A DNA stretch of 64,000 bases from Neodontobutis hainanensis (GCA_024349245.1 JALDNG010000022.1:11277001-11341000), one strand, 5' to 3'. Positions 1 to 15,439 are shown, counted from the first letter of the stretch. The notes: a model not told the origin generated them from the sequence alone. Numbers and translations are program-made.

Positions 1-3000
1 CATGGAAGGGCCGGTCATTACGAGAACAAAAGCATTTTAAGTAAGCAGAGCACAGGTGGACAATGGACACACAATGGATATTTGATGGCAACATTATATT
101 CTTATTGTAGAGAAAGATAAACGGCATCGTAGACTGCAGTCAATGTGGTTTGTGAGCACATAATGACAAAGTGAGACACATTCAAGACAAACTAATGTGC
201 TCCATTAATGAGTACACACATGGAGTCCCAAAGCAGATAAAGCAGTGATTGGAATTAATAAGTGTAGTGCAATGGATTTGGCAAAAGTCTTTGTTGTAAA
301 CACATCAGTCACAGTGTAGCCAACTGGTCATGGGATCAACCAAGAGCTAAAAGGGTTTATTATAAGTGCGTGGATCTGGAATTCCAGAAAAAGAACCTTT
401 TATTGTGCTACTAAATTTTTTGTCAATTTATGCCTTTCCAAAATTGTATCGCTTTATGGTGTTTTTTTTATATTTACTTAAAAAAGCATCTGAGCAAAAA
501 CATAAGAAAGGCACCAAAAGGTCACACAAAACAGCAGTTTAATGAAAGGAATGTCAAAAAAAAAAATCGACTAGATGAGTGTGGTTGATTTCAGAAATGA
601 GGATTTGATAATCAAATCTTCATTTTGTTACCAGAGACTGTGATTAAAGTTGATAGCCTCAATGAGCAATGAGTGGTTGGGGTCAATATTAAAGCAGCAC
701 CACGTAACTTTAAAGCCTAAAAATATCATGGTTCGATATGAGATCAATATAATGCCGATTTCACTGACCCAGTACCCTGAGCTGGGCAGAATCCTACAAA
801 TATAATTCCTGTTGCCGGGACATTACTCAGTGACACGCTTTATGACACTCAAACAGAGTGTGCAGAACGAGGCCATTACACTGGACCCTAGCAGAGTCGT
901 ATTTGTACAAAATACAGTAAAATTTCCATACTGTTTTTTTTTTTTCTTCCAAACTAGCTGGTTTGGATAGTTTCCTCTCAAAAACAAACGACATCAAAAC
1001 AACACAAAGAGTCTGTAGAATGGATCTGCGCCTTCTGCTGGCTAAAAGTTACGCAGCACTACTTTAGCAGTGGATATGCTGATAAAATTGTATTTGTGGA
1101 TATTGTACAAGTTAATGTAAGACAAAATGTGGATTTTGATCAGTTTAATCTTTTACACAATCACTAATCTCAATGCAAGATTAGGCTGCCTTTGTGCAAC
1201 AGAGGATAACTTTGTCAAGTACTATACTTTATAGAGTTTTGTTCTAAAATTTAAAAAAAGAATTGCAATTAAAGAGGATAACTGGGTGAACCCAAATGAG
1301 TGCATGCTTTGATATCAATCATGTTACAGTTTAATTGATTAACTATTGATAAAGGTATTTGATGAATGACAAGAGACCCACAGCTGAGGAATAAATTGTA
1401 GTAAGCATAAAAGTGTGTGTCAGTCCCATGGGACTGGGCCATGACTGAGTGGAAGGTAGTGACAGATGAGAGTGGACTTTGGCTGTTGGAAAAAAAAAAA
1501 AAACAGGGCCATAGAGGGGACAAGCTCAGACAGAAGGGTAGTGTTGGAAGGATCAAAACAAATAAGATACAGAAGGAATTATTGTGGCTTTAGAGCAGAA
1601 AAACCAATAACGAATCAACAGTTTTAGAGCATACTGAAAGACTGTCTGAGAGATAATTGAACAAAACATAATCTTTGCGTGTCCTTCCTCGTGGACACTG
1701 CAAATCAAATTACTCAAACTTGTTCAAGCATAAGAAATACATTTACCAGGTCTGCCATATGTCTGAAAGTAATATACAGGGTTGAATCACAGAGAGGGAT
1801 CAAGGTTCAGTGTAATAAGATAGAAGACACATTTCAGCACTAATATAAAGACTGAACTGGAGCCTTGCGGAAGAGAGATCAATGAAGTGATTTGGGGCTG
1901 ATCTGTGGCTCAATCTCATGTAACATTTATTAGAAACAAGGAGCTGAGAAAATAAGGAAGGACATTTCTGCCTGACTCTGCGTTTAGTGTCGCTGGGCCA
2001 CACTGTGAGTCTGCAGTGAGCTGAAACACCTGCTCATTCAAACCACTTTTTAGTGAAGGTTGAGTTATAGTCAAAGGAAATCTGAACTATTTTTTTATTA
2101 TATTTTCTCATCGTATCCTTTTTAATGCAAATATCAGTGTACCAGAAAACCACTTTTTCCCTCAAAGAGCTGTCAATGGTAGAAATTAATCAATGAGAAA
2201 AACCACAACACTTTGAAAATAACCTTAAGGATCATATTATGGTGGAGCTTTTTTCGGCTTGTTAAGCAGGACAAGATTCTGGTTCTGGCCAACATTAATT
2301 TGCCTCCTGTCAAGTTTGTGAACTTTTCTGGGAGAAGTATGTGAAAGTCTCCCATATTCTCCATATGCAGACGCAGCCAAAATCTCAACAAGACAGATTT
2401 TCTTTTTCGGTACATACACATGTCCAGAAACATTATCAGTAATGCATTTTAATGTCTTTCATATCTAATCTGGAAAATGTTCTACAGAGACAGGCTATCA
2501 CTTGCACTTTCCTGGCAGGGCTTGGGTAAAAACTGACGAAAGCAGGTCTGTTCAGTGTTCCAAGTGTGGCCTCCCGAGACTCATCTGTAAACACATACTA
2601 CTCAAATATTAAAGACCCTTCCCATAGACATGCACACTCACGCAACAAAAAACCTCCCATTCAGAGACACTTACCACACACTGCCCCAATATGTCCCCCT
2701 CTCTTCTGGATCTTTCTCTTTCTCTTGCCTCACCCAGGATGTCCGGATGAGCCTCTCCATACAGAAACTCTCATTCCCCTCTTTTTCTCTTTCTCTTTGC
2801 CACTTTTAGTGAAGTGGCAGATTTGACAGGCGATAAAAGAGCAGTCTGTTTCAAGATGCTTAAGAAATCAAAAAAGGGGAACTGGTCCATTCTGCTTCGA
2901 GTGGTTTGTTTTCCCTCTTTTCTGTGTACTTTGCTCCAGATTTTAGCCTCTTTAAATGTGGTCCTATTAGGAGAGAAAGAGTGATTTAGTAGAATTTTTC

Positions 3001-6000
3001 AGCACTGCTTTTGGTTGCAGTGTTGCCAAAGGAAATCTCAGGAGCAGGATAATGATGAGTATATATACGTCTAGGTATGTGTTAGGGAGATTCTAATGAA
3101 GACTACCAAGACAAATTGTTCATACAGCTGGAATGATTAATCGTCTGTAGTAGAGCTTCTGTCCTTGATTTGAGCTAACCAGAGCAGCAGTGGACAGCAG
3201 CATCTGTTTTAGAGTTTGAATGATGTACACAACAGGATAAGCCATTCAAATTTGTGTGCCTTTGCCCTTATATAGTAAGGGCTTTTCCATTACAAACCTA
3301 AGTTTCTTTCAAAAGTATAGTGTATATTTGATCGTCACAGGAGACCTTTTTTGAACCACATCAGCACATTTGATTGTTACATTTTTTCAGTGTAGATGAT
3401 ATAAATATCTATTTTACATCAGATTTATGAATAATGCAGCTATAGGATAGAGAAAGGCTCTCAAGGGGGGAGGTTGTTGTTGCTTGTGTTTGCCATTATG
3501 GCATCCCTCTCTTAGCCTCCAGGTAGAGCTTCTCTTATAACGGCATGGGATTTCACCATTTTGTTCTTCTGTTTCATTTTAGTCCATGGGAAAACAGTGA
3601 GAGTGCTATTGTTTCCTACTGATAAGTCATTTAACAGATCCCATCATGAGAGTCACATCTTTAGAGGGGATTGAGGTGCTGAACAATCACCTCATGAACT
3701 TTCTGCAGATGGAAAAGTAACAGGGTTTGTACAGTATCCAGAGATATTTGCTATATAAGCATGCACATCAACTAGACCATTACACCTCATACTCAAAATG
3801 CAGGGCAGGTCACTCTGTAATAACAGTTTAGATTTATAGCTTCATACAGATAACGGTTTGTTAGTAATGACCTATGTTTGCCAATATCTGTCTTGTTGCG
3901 ATAGGATGGATTATGAGTAGGCTTTCTAAGCCAAAAGAGGCCAGACCTGTCCTCCTCAGCTTCTTACATGGTCCAGCTGTGAAATGATTAGCACCAGGAT
4001 GGATAATTCTGAATTGTTAGCCTTGCGTTGTTAGCATGGCTTTTACCACAGAAGCCACTACAGCCATGTTTAGACCATAGACTGGACATAGGAGTCTTAC
4101 ACAGTAGAAGAGCCATATTGGAACACTTCAGTATTTGACGACAGTGACTAAATGGATGTGTGTGACAGACCATCTGGTAAGTCATCATAAAGAACAAAGC
4201 AAAGTCCTAATACTGTAAAACCTAAATGAAAAGTAAACAATTGCAAACATACTTAAAGCCTTAAAATAAACAACCAGTTAAATTATAAAATAGCATTGGT
4301 ATATTTTTTAAGAGTTTTATGCCTTTAAATAATTGTTTTTGTTTTGTTTTTTTTCTGGGCAGGACTGTCTTTGGATCTAGACTCAAAAAGATTACTTATC
4401 CACTTGGGCCATTTAAAAAAAATCATTATCCCAGGCTGACCACAAGTTTAATTTGGAATTCAGACTGGCCTTATGAGTTTGACCTCTAAAAAAAAAAATT
4501 AAAAGACACTAAAACTGATAAGCAATGCAACAAATTCACAATAGCGGTAATAAACAGTCTAAGGAAAAGATTTATCAGATTAAGGCTGAGCTACACTGAG
4601 CTTTCACTGAATTCTGTACTTGTTTTTTTTTCAGCTCCGAGCCAGGGTTTGAGCAACGGGAATAATGCTGGGTCAGCAATCAGCACAAACCCAGAGGAAG
4701 AGAGGAGAAGACAGTGAACAGATGAATGAGGGTCTTATTTTGAGGATTTTGAGTTAATGCTGAGGAAGAGGAGAAGGCCAAGAGAAATGATACCCACTGA
4801 GGGATGAGTATTTTAAGGAAAGTCATGAAAGTATGAGGAATTCTACTTAACAATATACTGTATGTAAAAATAAGCATTGATGTCAACTGAACTTAATTCC
4901 GTGGACACATTGAACACTCACCTGGTATAGTAGATGTTCATTGATGTTATTGGCTTAAGTATAAATCTGTTAATTATGCCTGTTTAGTTTAGTTTTCTTT
5001 ACATCAACAACATTGTTTTTCCTCTGTAATAGTGGCTGGAGTTTCATTTGTGAAGCACTTTGTAAAAGCTTTACTCTGAGAATATTATCTTAACTATAAA
5101 AGACACAAAATTGTAAATCTTTGGTTCTGTCTGTGAGGTTTTGGAAAGACCACCAAGACTTGACCCACACTAAACACAGAAAACTTTAATCTTTTACTAC
5201 TACTGACAAATAGATAAAAAAAAACTCCATTTGAGAACAAAATGGAATGTTTGGTGGTGAAGATTTAAGGTGCTCTGCCCTCCCGGTTCAGCTCCAGAGT
5301 CAAATGTCTGCCTCCTTGATCCCCCCCTTACCGCTTTATAGGCCTCTTTTTATTGCATCCGTGAATTGTTTCCAAAAGGTTCTCCAGTCAGAGATGCATA
5401 AAATGTCTTCATCTTTATTCATTTGCTGTTTCACTGTTTGGATGCCTGGAGAAAGCAATAAATGTCTACTGAACTAAAACAACATATTTTCTTTTTAAAA
5501 TAACTCAGGTGGTCCATAGATTGGGAAGGGATGGCAATTGAGAGTTCATGGAAAATAAACTTTTGTTGTAATTTTGGATCATGGTCCAATACACTGGGGG
5601 TTTTCAAGCACCAAAAAGGTAATTATCAGCAAGACTCTTTTATTAAAAAGACATATTTAAAAATTTGCTATGGGGTTATAATGGTAGAACAAAAGGGTTG
5701 TATTTGTTTCCAGCTGTACGGTGATGCATTGATGGCTGAAAACATTTATGTTACAATGAAATACATTATTTATATTGGCACTTGGACATGGGATTCAAAT
5801 GTAAGTGATACAGCTGAGTTATTTTAAATCTAAAATGCACATACTCGCTGCCTATACATGTCACACACTCAGCATAACCTTCAACTATCCCCATTTCAAA
5901 ACTCCAGCCAACCACCAAAAGTTGACATCTAATTAACGAGCCACACCATAAGAGCAAAGGTCAGATGCCTGAGCCACTTCCAGCATGTTCCGTAAAAGCT

Positions 6001-9000
6001 GTGACCTCTTCTAAAGTGAAAAGCCATGAGAAATACTTATATTTTAGTGTTGAATCAGCAGAGACATAGGTGTCACATAGATCTCGTTCAGCCATATTTA
6101 CGCTTGTGTAATTACCAAAGCCAGATGACAAGTTGCTGACAGATGGCACATAGACGGACTGTGCCCTTGAGCTGGCACTCACATGGCCTGTTCATCAGAG
6201 ACATAATAATACTGTAGGTGGATGATGCACACATGCACACAGACAGACACTAAACACAAGGACAACGGGTGCTTTTCACAAACTGTATGCATATTATTCA
6301 TAAGAGAAATTTGGATATCAATTCTCAAACTATTTGTCTCTTTAGGAAAAATATATTGCCATAAGGACAATACATATACTGGCACATAAATGTCTGAGAT
6401 AGTGAGTGTCCTCTTTCAGAAGCAGTTTAGTTTATGCATAATGGGTGAGAAGCAGTTTGAGAAGTTCCTGCCATAAATCATCTGCATAGTTCTCATGTGA
6501 TGGAAGAGACAATGTCAATGGTCAGTATCTCATACTCTCACAGTATCTATAGAGCAACATCCGGCCGTGGGTTTGGAGTTCTACAGTATGCTAAAGTAAG
6601 CTATTTTCAGTTATTTTGGTCCAGTCCTAAGATAGCCAATATGAGTGCTATTAAGTGCTGCTTCCATACATGCATTGTGCCGTTAAGAGAGGACACTGTT
6701 GCAAAGAATATAATCAGATTTGACTTTCTTAGCCCACTGTCAAATTGATTTTTACTCCTTAACAACCCTTTCATAATTCTATTACTGCAGTGTTAATACA
6801 GCTGGTAGGTCTACTCAAACAAGCCGCCAGGAGTGCAGATGTATATTTCCCATTCAAGACCAACAAAAGAGAGCATAAAATTTTGCCAAACACGGCGCCA
6901 AGAAACTTCTTATCACCATCTGTTCTTACCGCTGCATAACTTTCATTCTCAAGTATGCAAACTTCAATTACTTTCCCTTGTGGTTGCTTAGCTGCAGCCG
7001 CTTTCTGATGTGACAGGCAAACACGATGAATAAGCTAAAATATGCCAATAACTCATCTGCAACTGCCAACACTTTGGCAACAGCAGCCATACAAATCACA
7101 ACACAAGCAAGAGAGCAGTTTTACATAATTCAGCCACACACATTATCTGACTGTGGTGACTGGCCCATAGTGCTTTTTACCACATGGAACTAAAAGGCAA
7201 TTTAAGGTGATAAAGAAATGTATGGAGCAATTGCTACAACTTATGTCAATACATCATTAACTGGGATAAAGCAAGGAATCTGCGCCACACAACACTAAGT
7301 CCCTAATTTGTGATTTGTTATATTACACAGATAAAAAGTAAATTGGCCATGGGGCTATTTTATCCCTGAAGGATGCGGCAGTGAAACATTTACAAGCACA
7401 CATTATTTATTATACCGTTATTTGTAGGCAATCAGAACAAAATATTTACTGGTGGGCTTTTAATTTCCGTCCCACTTTCATTAACCGTGGACTAAAAGTT
7501 TACACAGATGACTTTGTTTGTGACTCGTTTAGACTCCAAAAATTTATCCAGATTTAGGACTGGAAAATTTTGATTTCTCTGCTGCCGTGGCACACAATGT
7601 TCCACATTATGATTTGAGCTATATGGGTAGTTCGTTTTATGAGAAAAAAAAGTTGTGTCATCTTTCAAATCTGTCAGGAGATCTTAGAAAAGAACACAGA
7701 GTTTCATCATGCACAGATAGTTAGCATACGACATGCCATCCTTCACTGTGCGTGCCAATAAGTGAGTGTGTGTGTGTGAACGCAGGCCTCTGTGCCCGTC
7801 ATTCTGTCTCCAGAAGGATTTAATCTAGTCCCTCAGGCCTCGTGCTCAAAGGCAGTGACTGACAACTGGCAGGGGAGTGTCAGAGATGTGCATGGCTTTA
7901 TGGGCAAGTATGTGTGTGTATGATGTTGTGTGCATTGTGAATTAATACTTTTAAACTTACAATGACAAGATACAGCTGTCAATATTCATACTACATGACT
8001 AACATGTTCTGTGTAATTAATGTGTAATTTATTGTAATTGTCCACACTGTCTTAACTATAAAAGGCATTGTGTCTAAAATTCAAATAGAATCCGTCAATA
8101 AATTCAGTCATTGAAGGGGGGTGAATGTAAAAACTAATGTTTCTGAAAGCACTGACACATTGGCGTTTATGGCATTACATTTGATGACAAAGCTTCCATT
8201 TTATAATTACTAAAGTAAACAATTTGCTGTTATCCTGTGATTGGATTAAATTGGGGTTCCTGGCAAGTGCTTCATTCAATCACCTCCAGGTGTTCATCTA
8301 AAGTTTCTGCCTTGTAAGAGCCCATCTGGTGAGTCAGGTTATTAGTGTGGATCTAGCCTCAGCTGATAGATTACTGTCACCACATTCTCAACACAGACAT
8401 TTTGCTTAAAATTTATTTTGATGGACAAGTGTTTTTACAGTGCATACATAGATATCCAATAATACTGAGAGCTGAAAGACCATGCCAACATATGTTACAT
8501 GTAGCTTTAGCTTCAAGCTACAAAAGATACAAAGAAAAGAAATTGCACATTCACTTTTTCAACTTTTGCATTTACAGTCCAGAGTGTTGACATTGATATG
8601 GAGACCATTTAAAAACAAAGGTCTGGAAAAACATTGTTTTATAAAATTCAAATATCTTCCATTTTAGAACAAATCATCATGCTAACCTAATTTAAAAATA
8701 CCTCCATTTACTGAAAGCAAAATGGCATAATACAATCAATTTCAATTCATGGCATGATTATACAACAGCACACCTTATATCAAATTTTACGAACTATGCA
8801 TATAGTTTGCATTAGCTGGATATCCTTGTCACTAAAAGCCAGAATAAAGATTGACATTTCATGTAAAGGCGTCTCTGTTAATTATAACAGTGCACAGCTG
8901 CCGGTTTGTGTTGGCTAACAGTAAGATATCATGCTCTGAGTCCGTGAATGGCTGCTGTGTATCAGTCTCGTGTGTCATTCTACAGGGGGCTACTGTCCCA

Positions 9001-12000
9001 CTAAGCCATGTCATTGTTACAGTTGCTACTGTTGGCTCAGAACACACTCAGGCAGACAAAAGCAGGTGTGTGTTTGCCATAGGCAGAAATACAAGCACAA
9101 CAGAGGTGTGTGAATGTGGATAATGGCTCGTCATGTGATGAATTACAATATGTGTTTGTGAGCATGTGTTCATAAAAGAACTTTAGAGTCGATTGTACAC
9201 ATTTGTTTGAGCAAACATATGAATGCAAGTGTTTCCATAGCCATCTGTGTGTTTCCTATTGTAGGATTGCCAGTGTGTTTTGGCAGAAGATTAGATTTTA
9301 TTCCACCAAAACCAAGACCCCAATGCCAGTGCCAAGTCACACAGTTACCCTCTGATTCCCAATAATCCTCTCTGACTCCAGGAAGGTCATCCTTGTGTTG
9401 CATAGAGTGTGTGCATTATTGTCTGTATCTTGTGCTCAGCATTGTTGACATCAGCAGAATGTGTGCTTTTTTTCTTACAATGCTTTAGAAATTTTCCCAT
9501 CAGCATGTCACTTCTCAAAGTAACCAGTAGTCTAAGCTCACCGCTCTATTTAAGCTTCCTCATGTACATACTTTCTCATTGGGATGGTACTGGGGCCGTA
9601 AAACATCACAAATAAGGCCACTTTCAAAATGCTATCAATTCCTAGATTATTTATTTTGCACACTGTTGCTAAACTAAGATTAAACAACACAGTTACAAAT
9701 CTCTCAAGTACCTTAAGATAATTCAGACATAATTTAAAATCGGAAATAAAATTAGTTTGATCTAAAGCCTGTGACTCAACAAGTCAGCCTTAACAAACCA
9801 TCTGACTAATGAGTCATTATAGATATGGCACACAGTGATACTTAACTTAACTGACTCTGTGCAGACTTCTTATTGGTTACTGACAAATCAGCGCTCTCCA
9901 TTACAACCAATAGATTGGCCAGTTTTACAAACGTTGATTGCATTTAAAGCAGAGCAGAAAGACCTCAAGCAGTAAATGTTGATTAACTTTGATGGTTTAG
10001 GTTGGTGTAACTGATATCACAAATTAGAATTTAACTGAATGTGTTACATTACTTTAAATGTGTAACTGCTTAAACAAATACAGATGTGTCTGAAAATACT
10101 GTATGTGAACCGCATGGAGGCACACATTATGTACTCAGACAAAATATAATCCACTCCTGGCATTTTGTTCTTAGTGTAAACAGGATACACCAATAGTTTT
10201 ACATTCTTTACACTCACAAAGACAGGACTTTGTTCCACTATATCCAACATTCCCACTGCATTTGTCAATCAGCTGGTCAGTTATAGCAACTGTCAATCAT
10301 CTTTGTTGCTGACCAGTCTTCACGGCGTGGAGCCATCGGGAACACTGGTCCCCTACTGCACTGCAGTCTGAACTCTTCACCCTGACTGTAACGCACTTGG
10401 CCTCTGTCCAGCCTTACTTCAGCCTCCCAGCTTTTTACCTTTCCCTCTCTGTACTCACAAGACCAGCATTTATGGACTCCAATAGATCCATCACTCAGTA
10501 ATCTATGTACCCCTCCACAGCGACCTTGTTTAGGCTCCCGTCCAACTATTCCTGGTATTTAGACTGACAGACTGACAGAGTGACAGTGTTTAATGTGTTC
10601 ACCAATAAAAAGGTCTTATTAAAAGTTGAAATGGTGGATATTTAAAAGGTCAACTTTTAAGGCAGACAGTCAAAGAATGAGACCAAACAGGTTGTAACTG
10701 AAACTGAAATGAGAGCACACATGAAGGTGTAACAACATGGCTAATTATAAATAATCTTACCAAAAAACTCCTTTCAACATGACTAATAGACAGCATGATT
10801 GTAATTTGGTGTGTAATTCTGATTCTTATGTGAAGTTACTGTTAAATGGACATCACAAAAAGGCATTACCGGCATGTCTAGGAATGTGAGCTGTGCAGGC
10901 GATCCTGGCAAATGATAAGGCACCATCTGTTACCCATGAGTGGAGGTCCGTGCACACACAGATGCATACACATATCAGACTAGCCACTTGTTCTGGAGGC
11001 CTCCAGATTATGGAAGGGTCTGACGTTTCCACTCTATTGTTTTTTTCCCTTCTGTTATTGTAACTTCCCTGGGCGGCAGGCACTGTCCTTTCTTCCACTC
11101 TTCGGTTTCTAACAGGGATTACAACAAGTGAAGGGGGTAAAGGGGTGACTATAAACTCCTGTCTCCAGTCTCTATCTTTTATCAATTTTTACATTGGGGC
11201 CACTCATTGGCAATTGTCTCCCACCTTGCTTCCATTTGATTGGATAATTCCAGCAAGGAGGAGGAGGTGGCTTTTATACATTAGGAACAAAGAGGGAAAA
11301 GAGGAGAGATGGTGTTTTTTCACTTTACTGTACAGCGGAGAGTCCCTAGTTGTTGTTTTTAAAGGGGTTGAGTGTAATGGGCTGTCATGGGGCACGGAAC
11401 AAGAGGGTAAAGTAACTCCAGCTAAGCAGTATTAGATTTCCACAAAAAGCTTTTAAAAAACAACAGAACCATCACTCTGGCCTTACTGTGTCTTAATTAA
11501 AGACTTAGTGAGATGAATGTCAGTCAAAACAAATGGAAATCTATTTTGAAAGCTGCTTTTATCTTTCTCGCTTGTGTCTCATAGTGTCACTGCAGGAGAA
11601 TAGCCGCTTTCAATCAAAATACCTGATTTAAATAGTTGTGTTATCTGATGGTGGTTTGAATTAAAGGCTGCACACAAATAGTTGGTTGATTCCAGTCTGG
11701 CTGACTCACAGTGGGAAGTAACCGTACGCCTCATATCTGTAATAGCTGGGGCTATTTTGGGCTATCTGGCTGCCAAGTGAAGATATTTTAAAAAAAGAAA
11801 ACAAATTGGGTTACCGTTCGATCTTCAAAGTGCTTCTCAGCAATGAGATGGCATGTTTGAGATGAAGTTTTTTGTGCATAAAAAAAAACTAACCTGAGAA
11901 GAATGGAATAATTCATTATTTCTTTTTCTTGCTTCAATTTTTACTAAAAATAAATGAAGATATTTTTTGTTTAAAAAACACAATAATGCTGCATTTTTGG

Positions 12001-13310
12001 GGGGATTAGTATTTAGTAGGAAAAACTCTTCACATGGATTTAAGGAAGATATTTTCATATTGTGACAAAATGTGTCGGTATCACACCTAGCTCGTTTATT
12101 TTAAATCCAAGCCCTTCACCTTATATAGCTGCCATTATTAGCTGGCAGTGACAGCGGTGGTGTAAGTATGTAATTCCGTCTGGAAACCAAGTCAAAAATC
12201 CCAGCAACGTGTTGGCAAATCCAGCGGGAGAGTGCCACAGATAGTAGGCCTACCAGTGACAAAAAGCGATGAAGGAGGTACCGAACTGTAAGAGGTCTAC
12301 AGACTGGAAGGAAATCACCAGGAGACAACCAGCAGGGGATCTGACGGCAGACGTTTGAAATGAGCCTGAAACGCTGGGGTCGTAATAGGAACGTTGTCAG
12401 TTCCACTCATCCAAGTAACTTAAAAGACCTGTCGGATGAATTAGCAATCTAGCCTGCTCCCACATATGAATATTAAGTTAAGTATAAAACAGCAGCCAGT
12501 GTGCAGTGAAAAGTGAAGGGCTTTTACGGCTTGGATAAGTTCTACCAAAAACAACTCCACTTACAATGATCTTTATTGAAATCACAATTAATCACATAAT
12601 CAACCTCCTATTAAGTGATTATGATGCACACTATATAAGGAAAAATATGTAAACCACACTTTATCAGCGATGACAAGAATCTACAGATTGTGATGGCACC
12701 ATATACTTAGTCGCAGGGCCACAGGGATGGAAGGCTTATAAACCCCAATGTCACCCAGACATTTCTTCCAGCCACACAGCTGCCCCGCGTCTTCACTGTC
12801 AACTCCCTAACAAACCATGAAATATGTCAATGCAGAGGTCTCCTGATCAGACTTTGGCTCGAACATTAAAAGCTGTCACCCATACTTGTGTGTTGGGAGT
12901 GTGTCTGGCTGTAGAGTGCAGTGTGTGTGATGTCAGAGAGAGGAAATCGATACTGGGCCAAACGCCACATTTGGATTTCAGCGACCCACTCTCTCTGCAG
13001 ATGTGAGCAATATTTTGGCTTGGGTTTGCACAGTGCTGATCCAAACCTGTGAATCTGATGCCAATTAGTGGTAGACTAATCATGTGCCTCCTGGTTCTGG
13101 CTTTTGTCATAGGAACTAAAGAGATGCCTGAAAGAGCCAGAAAATTGAAAGTAGGTACAGAAAGTAGAGTGAGAAAACAGGTAAAGTGGTTCAGGGGAGT
13201 CTTCTGGCAACAAACCATTCCTATAGTCTTAATTAAATCTGAGAAGGGCGTTAAAACAAGCTATACAGAGAAGCCTAATTATGTTCAAGTGAAATCATTT
13301 GTTTTCTTCT
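1..13310. other. Gene-free stretch, no supportable exon
   Basis: No open frame here resembles a known protein, and none shows linked splice signals. The frames present are short and overlap on both strands. Low-complexity runs occur (for example a poly-T near 930 and a TG run near 7,768). A CTCF-like core lies at 1,030-1,041 and a GC-richer island at about 11,190-11,430. The rest is AT-rich sequence in which I see nothing specific. It could be intergenic or lie in a long intron of a gene outside the window. Confidence 0.6.
11190..11430. promoter_or_regulatory. Candidate conserved noncoding element
   Basis: This is a GC-richer, non-repetitive island in AT-rich flanks. It carries several ATTGG/CCAAT-type and homeodomain-like words (CATTTGATTGG, GGATAATTCC), and TTAATTAAAG lies just downstream. 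Open frames on opposite strands overlap here, which argues against coding. Calling it regulatory is inference from composition only. Confidence 0.22.
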
Positions 13311-13314
13311 GCTA

Positions 13315-13500
13315 AGTCCCGTTTGATGGGGTTGCGAGTGACTGAAGCCTATCCCAGGACCTTTCTACCTGAGGGCAGGGTACACACTGGACAAAAGCTA
13401 ATCGCAGGGCTAATACTTAGAGACAGACATTAACAGACAACCATTCACTTTCACATTCATTCACTAGGAATACTTTAGAGTTGTCAGTCGACCTATACAT
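13315..13500 (+). repeat. Decayed teleost interspersed repeat
   Basis: The stretch contains a chain of words I recognise from a very common fish repeat: GCCTATCCCAG, GGGTACACACTGGAC, AATCGCAGGGCTAA, AGACAGACA and CAACCATTCAC. They are in the expected order but with many substitutions and small indels. It is a diverged copy of a dispersed element. I cannot assign it to a named family from sequence alone. Confidence 0.6.
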
Positions 13501-13934
13501 GCTGTGACTTTAAAATGTAATTGATTCAAGTAGAAGTAAATGTATCGTCTAAATGACTGCTATTTATTGAAAATGACAAAAGTAAATACGCTAATGTTTT
13601 GAGCAAAACAAATAAAGGGTAAATGACATAGAATGTATAAAGGAAACAATAGCAGTTAATAAAATAAGTGTAGTGTATTTTACATTGTATATCCACAAAA
13701 AACACACACACACACTCACAAAAAATTAATTAGTGTCATAATGCCTTCTTTTGGCCTTGCTGTAGGACTCAGTAAACAAAGCTGAAACACTGAATATTAA
13801 ATAAACCCATTTGCATGTGTAGACTCATCCCAAAATATATAATAGACCAATGCAAGAGCAAAGACATGGAGCAAAGCGGCCAGTTGCTTACAAATGCATC
13901 ATTGTCACAGTACTAGTCCCGCAGGTGGATCGTT

Positions 13935-14050
13935 GGCATTTAAGCAGTCGGCAGTGCCCCGCTGAGCTCTCAGCAGATTTACAGTTCATCACAGGGTCAC
14001 ATCTCCCTCACTCTACACACACATTCACATTCACAACACCAACATCAGCA
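13935..14050 (+). repeat. Possible second fragment of fish interspersed repeat
   Basis: Words TTCATCACAGGGTCACA and CACACATTCACATTCACA resemble the right half of the repeat seen at 13,315-13,500. The similarity is partial, so this is a tentative call. Confidence 0.35.
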
Positions 14051-14067
14051 CAAAGCAGGTAATGCAC

Positions 14068-14080
14068 TGCCCCCTAGTGG
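14068..14080 (-). promoter_or_regulatory. CTCF-like motif
   Basis: The minus-strand reading is CCACTAGGGGGCA, a full match to the well-known vertebrate CTCF core CCASYAGRKGGC. Binding cannot be shown from sequence. Confidence 0.45.
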
Positions 14081-15439
14081 TAATGTTGGATTACTTGACA
14101 AACAGCCTGAGATGGCCTTACACATCATTCAGCAAATTTGAACTAATAACCTCCGTGTGAACTCTGTGTCAATCAGAGTTCAGGGCGTCTGAGTTAACAG
14201 CTAAGCTTCTTTTTATTCTCCATTATTGAAGCTTAGCACATGTCTGATTCTTTATGAGTAGAGGCTGTTTGTTTAACACGACCCATTGGTTGATGACAAT
14301 GTCTGGATAGAGTTCTGTATTCAGTGGCTGCAGCTGAGGGGAACATCTTCTGTGAGAAACCAATAGAAACAATGGTTCTTTTTGTGTTTTGTACTAAGGA
14401 CAATTGTTAGGGTTAACCTTGCTAAGGATTCATATCCACAAGAGACTGTTGCAAACATGACCTCTCAAGTTCATTAGTCACCTCTGATTACTCAAAAATA
14501 TGTCAAGTTGACAGAATGTGACAGATAAAAAATAAACTGTATGCTCTTCATGTTACTGTGTAGAGCCTTGTTGTAAATATTATTTACCATGCTGTGTATG
14601 CACATTTCTACTGGTTTGTATAAAAAATATTTTGAGGTGGTGATGATTATTTTGTGATTTATTTCATCCGGCGGTTTACTCGCTCCAGTTTTTTGTTTTG
14701 TTTATTTCAAAGTGTAGCATTAAGGTTAAAATACAACATGATTACAGCATTTATTGTGTTATAACTGCTTTACTATATAAGTAATACAAAAATAAAAATA
14801 ACTATTTGTTACTCAATAAAGAGTCACTATAATAACACAAAATAATAGAGTAGGCGAGAGGGTGGCATTGTAGAGGCATTATTAGATATTAGCCTGACTG
14901 CTGCACACATAGTAGTGAGCTGAGACATGAAACAGAACTTAGTTTGTATTTGTGAGAAGTGTTTTTTGTCGTCCTGGCCCACATCTCACTATTAATTCTG
15001 CTTCATAGCACATTCTGAAAAAAGTCAGAGCCAATTTGTACATATTTATCACTGTTTTCTAACTTGTGAGATATAAACAGATCCAACTTTGACATTATTA
15101 AGGGGGAGGACGCTGATGAGCAGCACAGAGGACTCACTGGAAAGACACACTGCTTTAGAGAGGAGGAGGGGGTATGTGGGCCACAGGACGCTGCGTTTGT
15201 GGGTAATCTTATCCTAATGAGACCCAATCCTTTGTTTGGACCACAGTAGATTCACAGATAGGATTGTTTCTAAATAGTTCTTTAGCCTTACCGCTAATAC
15301 ATTAGTGTCAAAGTTGTCATTTATTCTGGGTCTTTTAGGAAAGATCCTGCTGCTTTGGTTGATCTGTCCCCTTTAGCCACATTGATAGATTTAAGATAAA
15401 AAACCTGTGTTGCGTAACCCCTCAGAGACTGTGGGTTGT

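Noticed and set aside
10853..11435. 110- and 96-codon frames on opposite strands
   Set aside because: Overlapping opposite frames in a GC-richer island are expected by chance; neither resembles a protein.
12116..12406. 96-codon minus-strand frame
   Set aside because: No recognisable domain and no sign of splice sites or promoter.
12847..13218. 123-codon minus-strand frame
   Set aside because: No domain, no splice context, an opposite-strand frame overlaps it and the composition is that of noncoding DNA.
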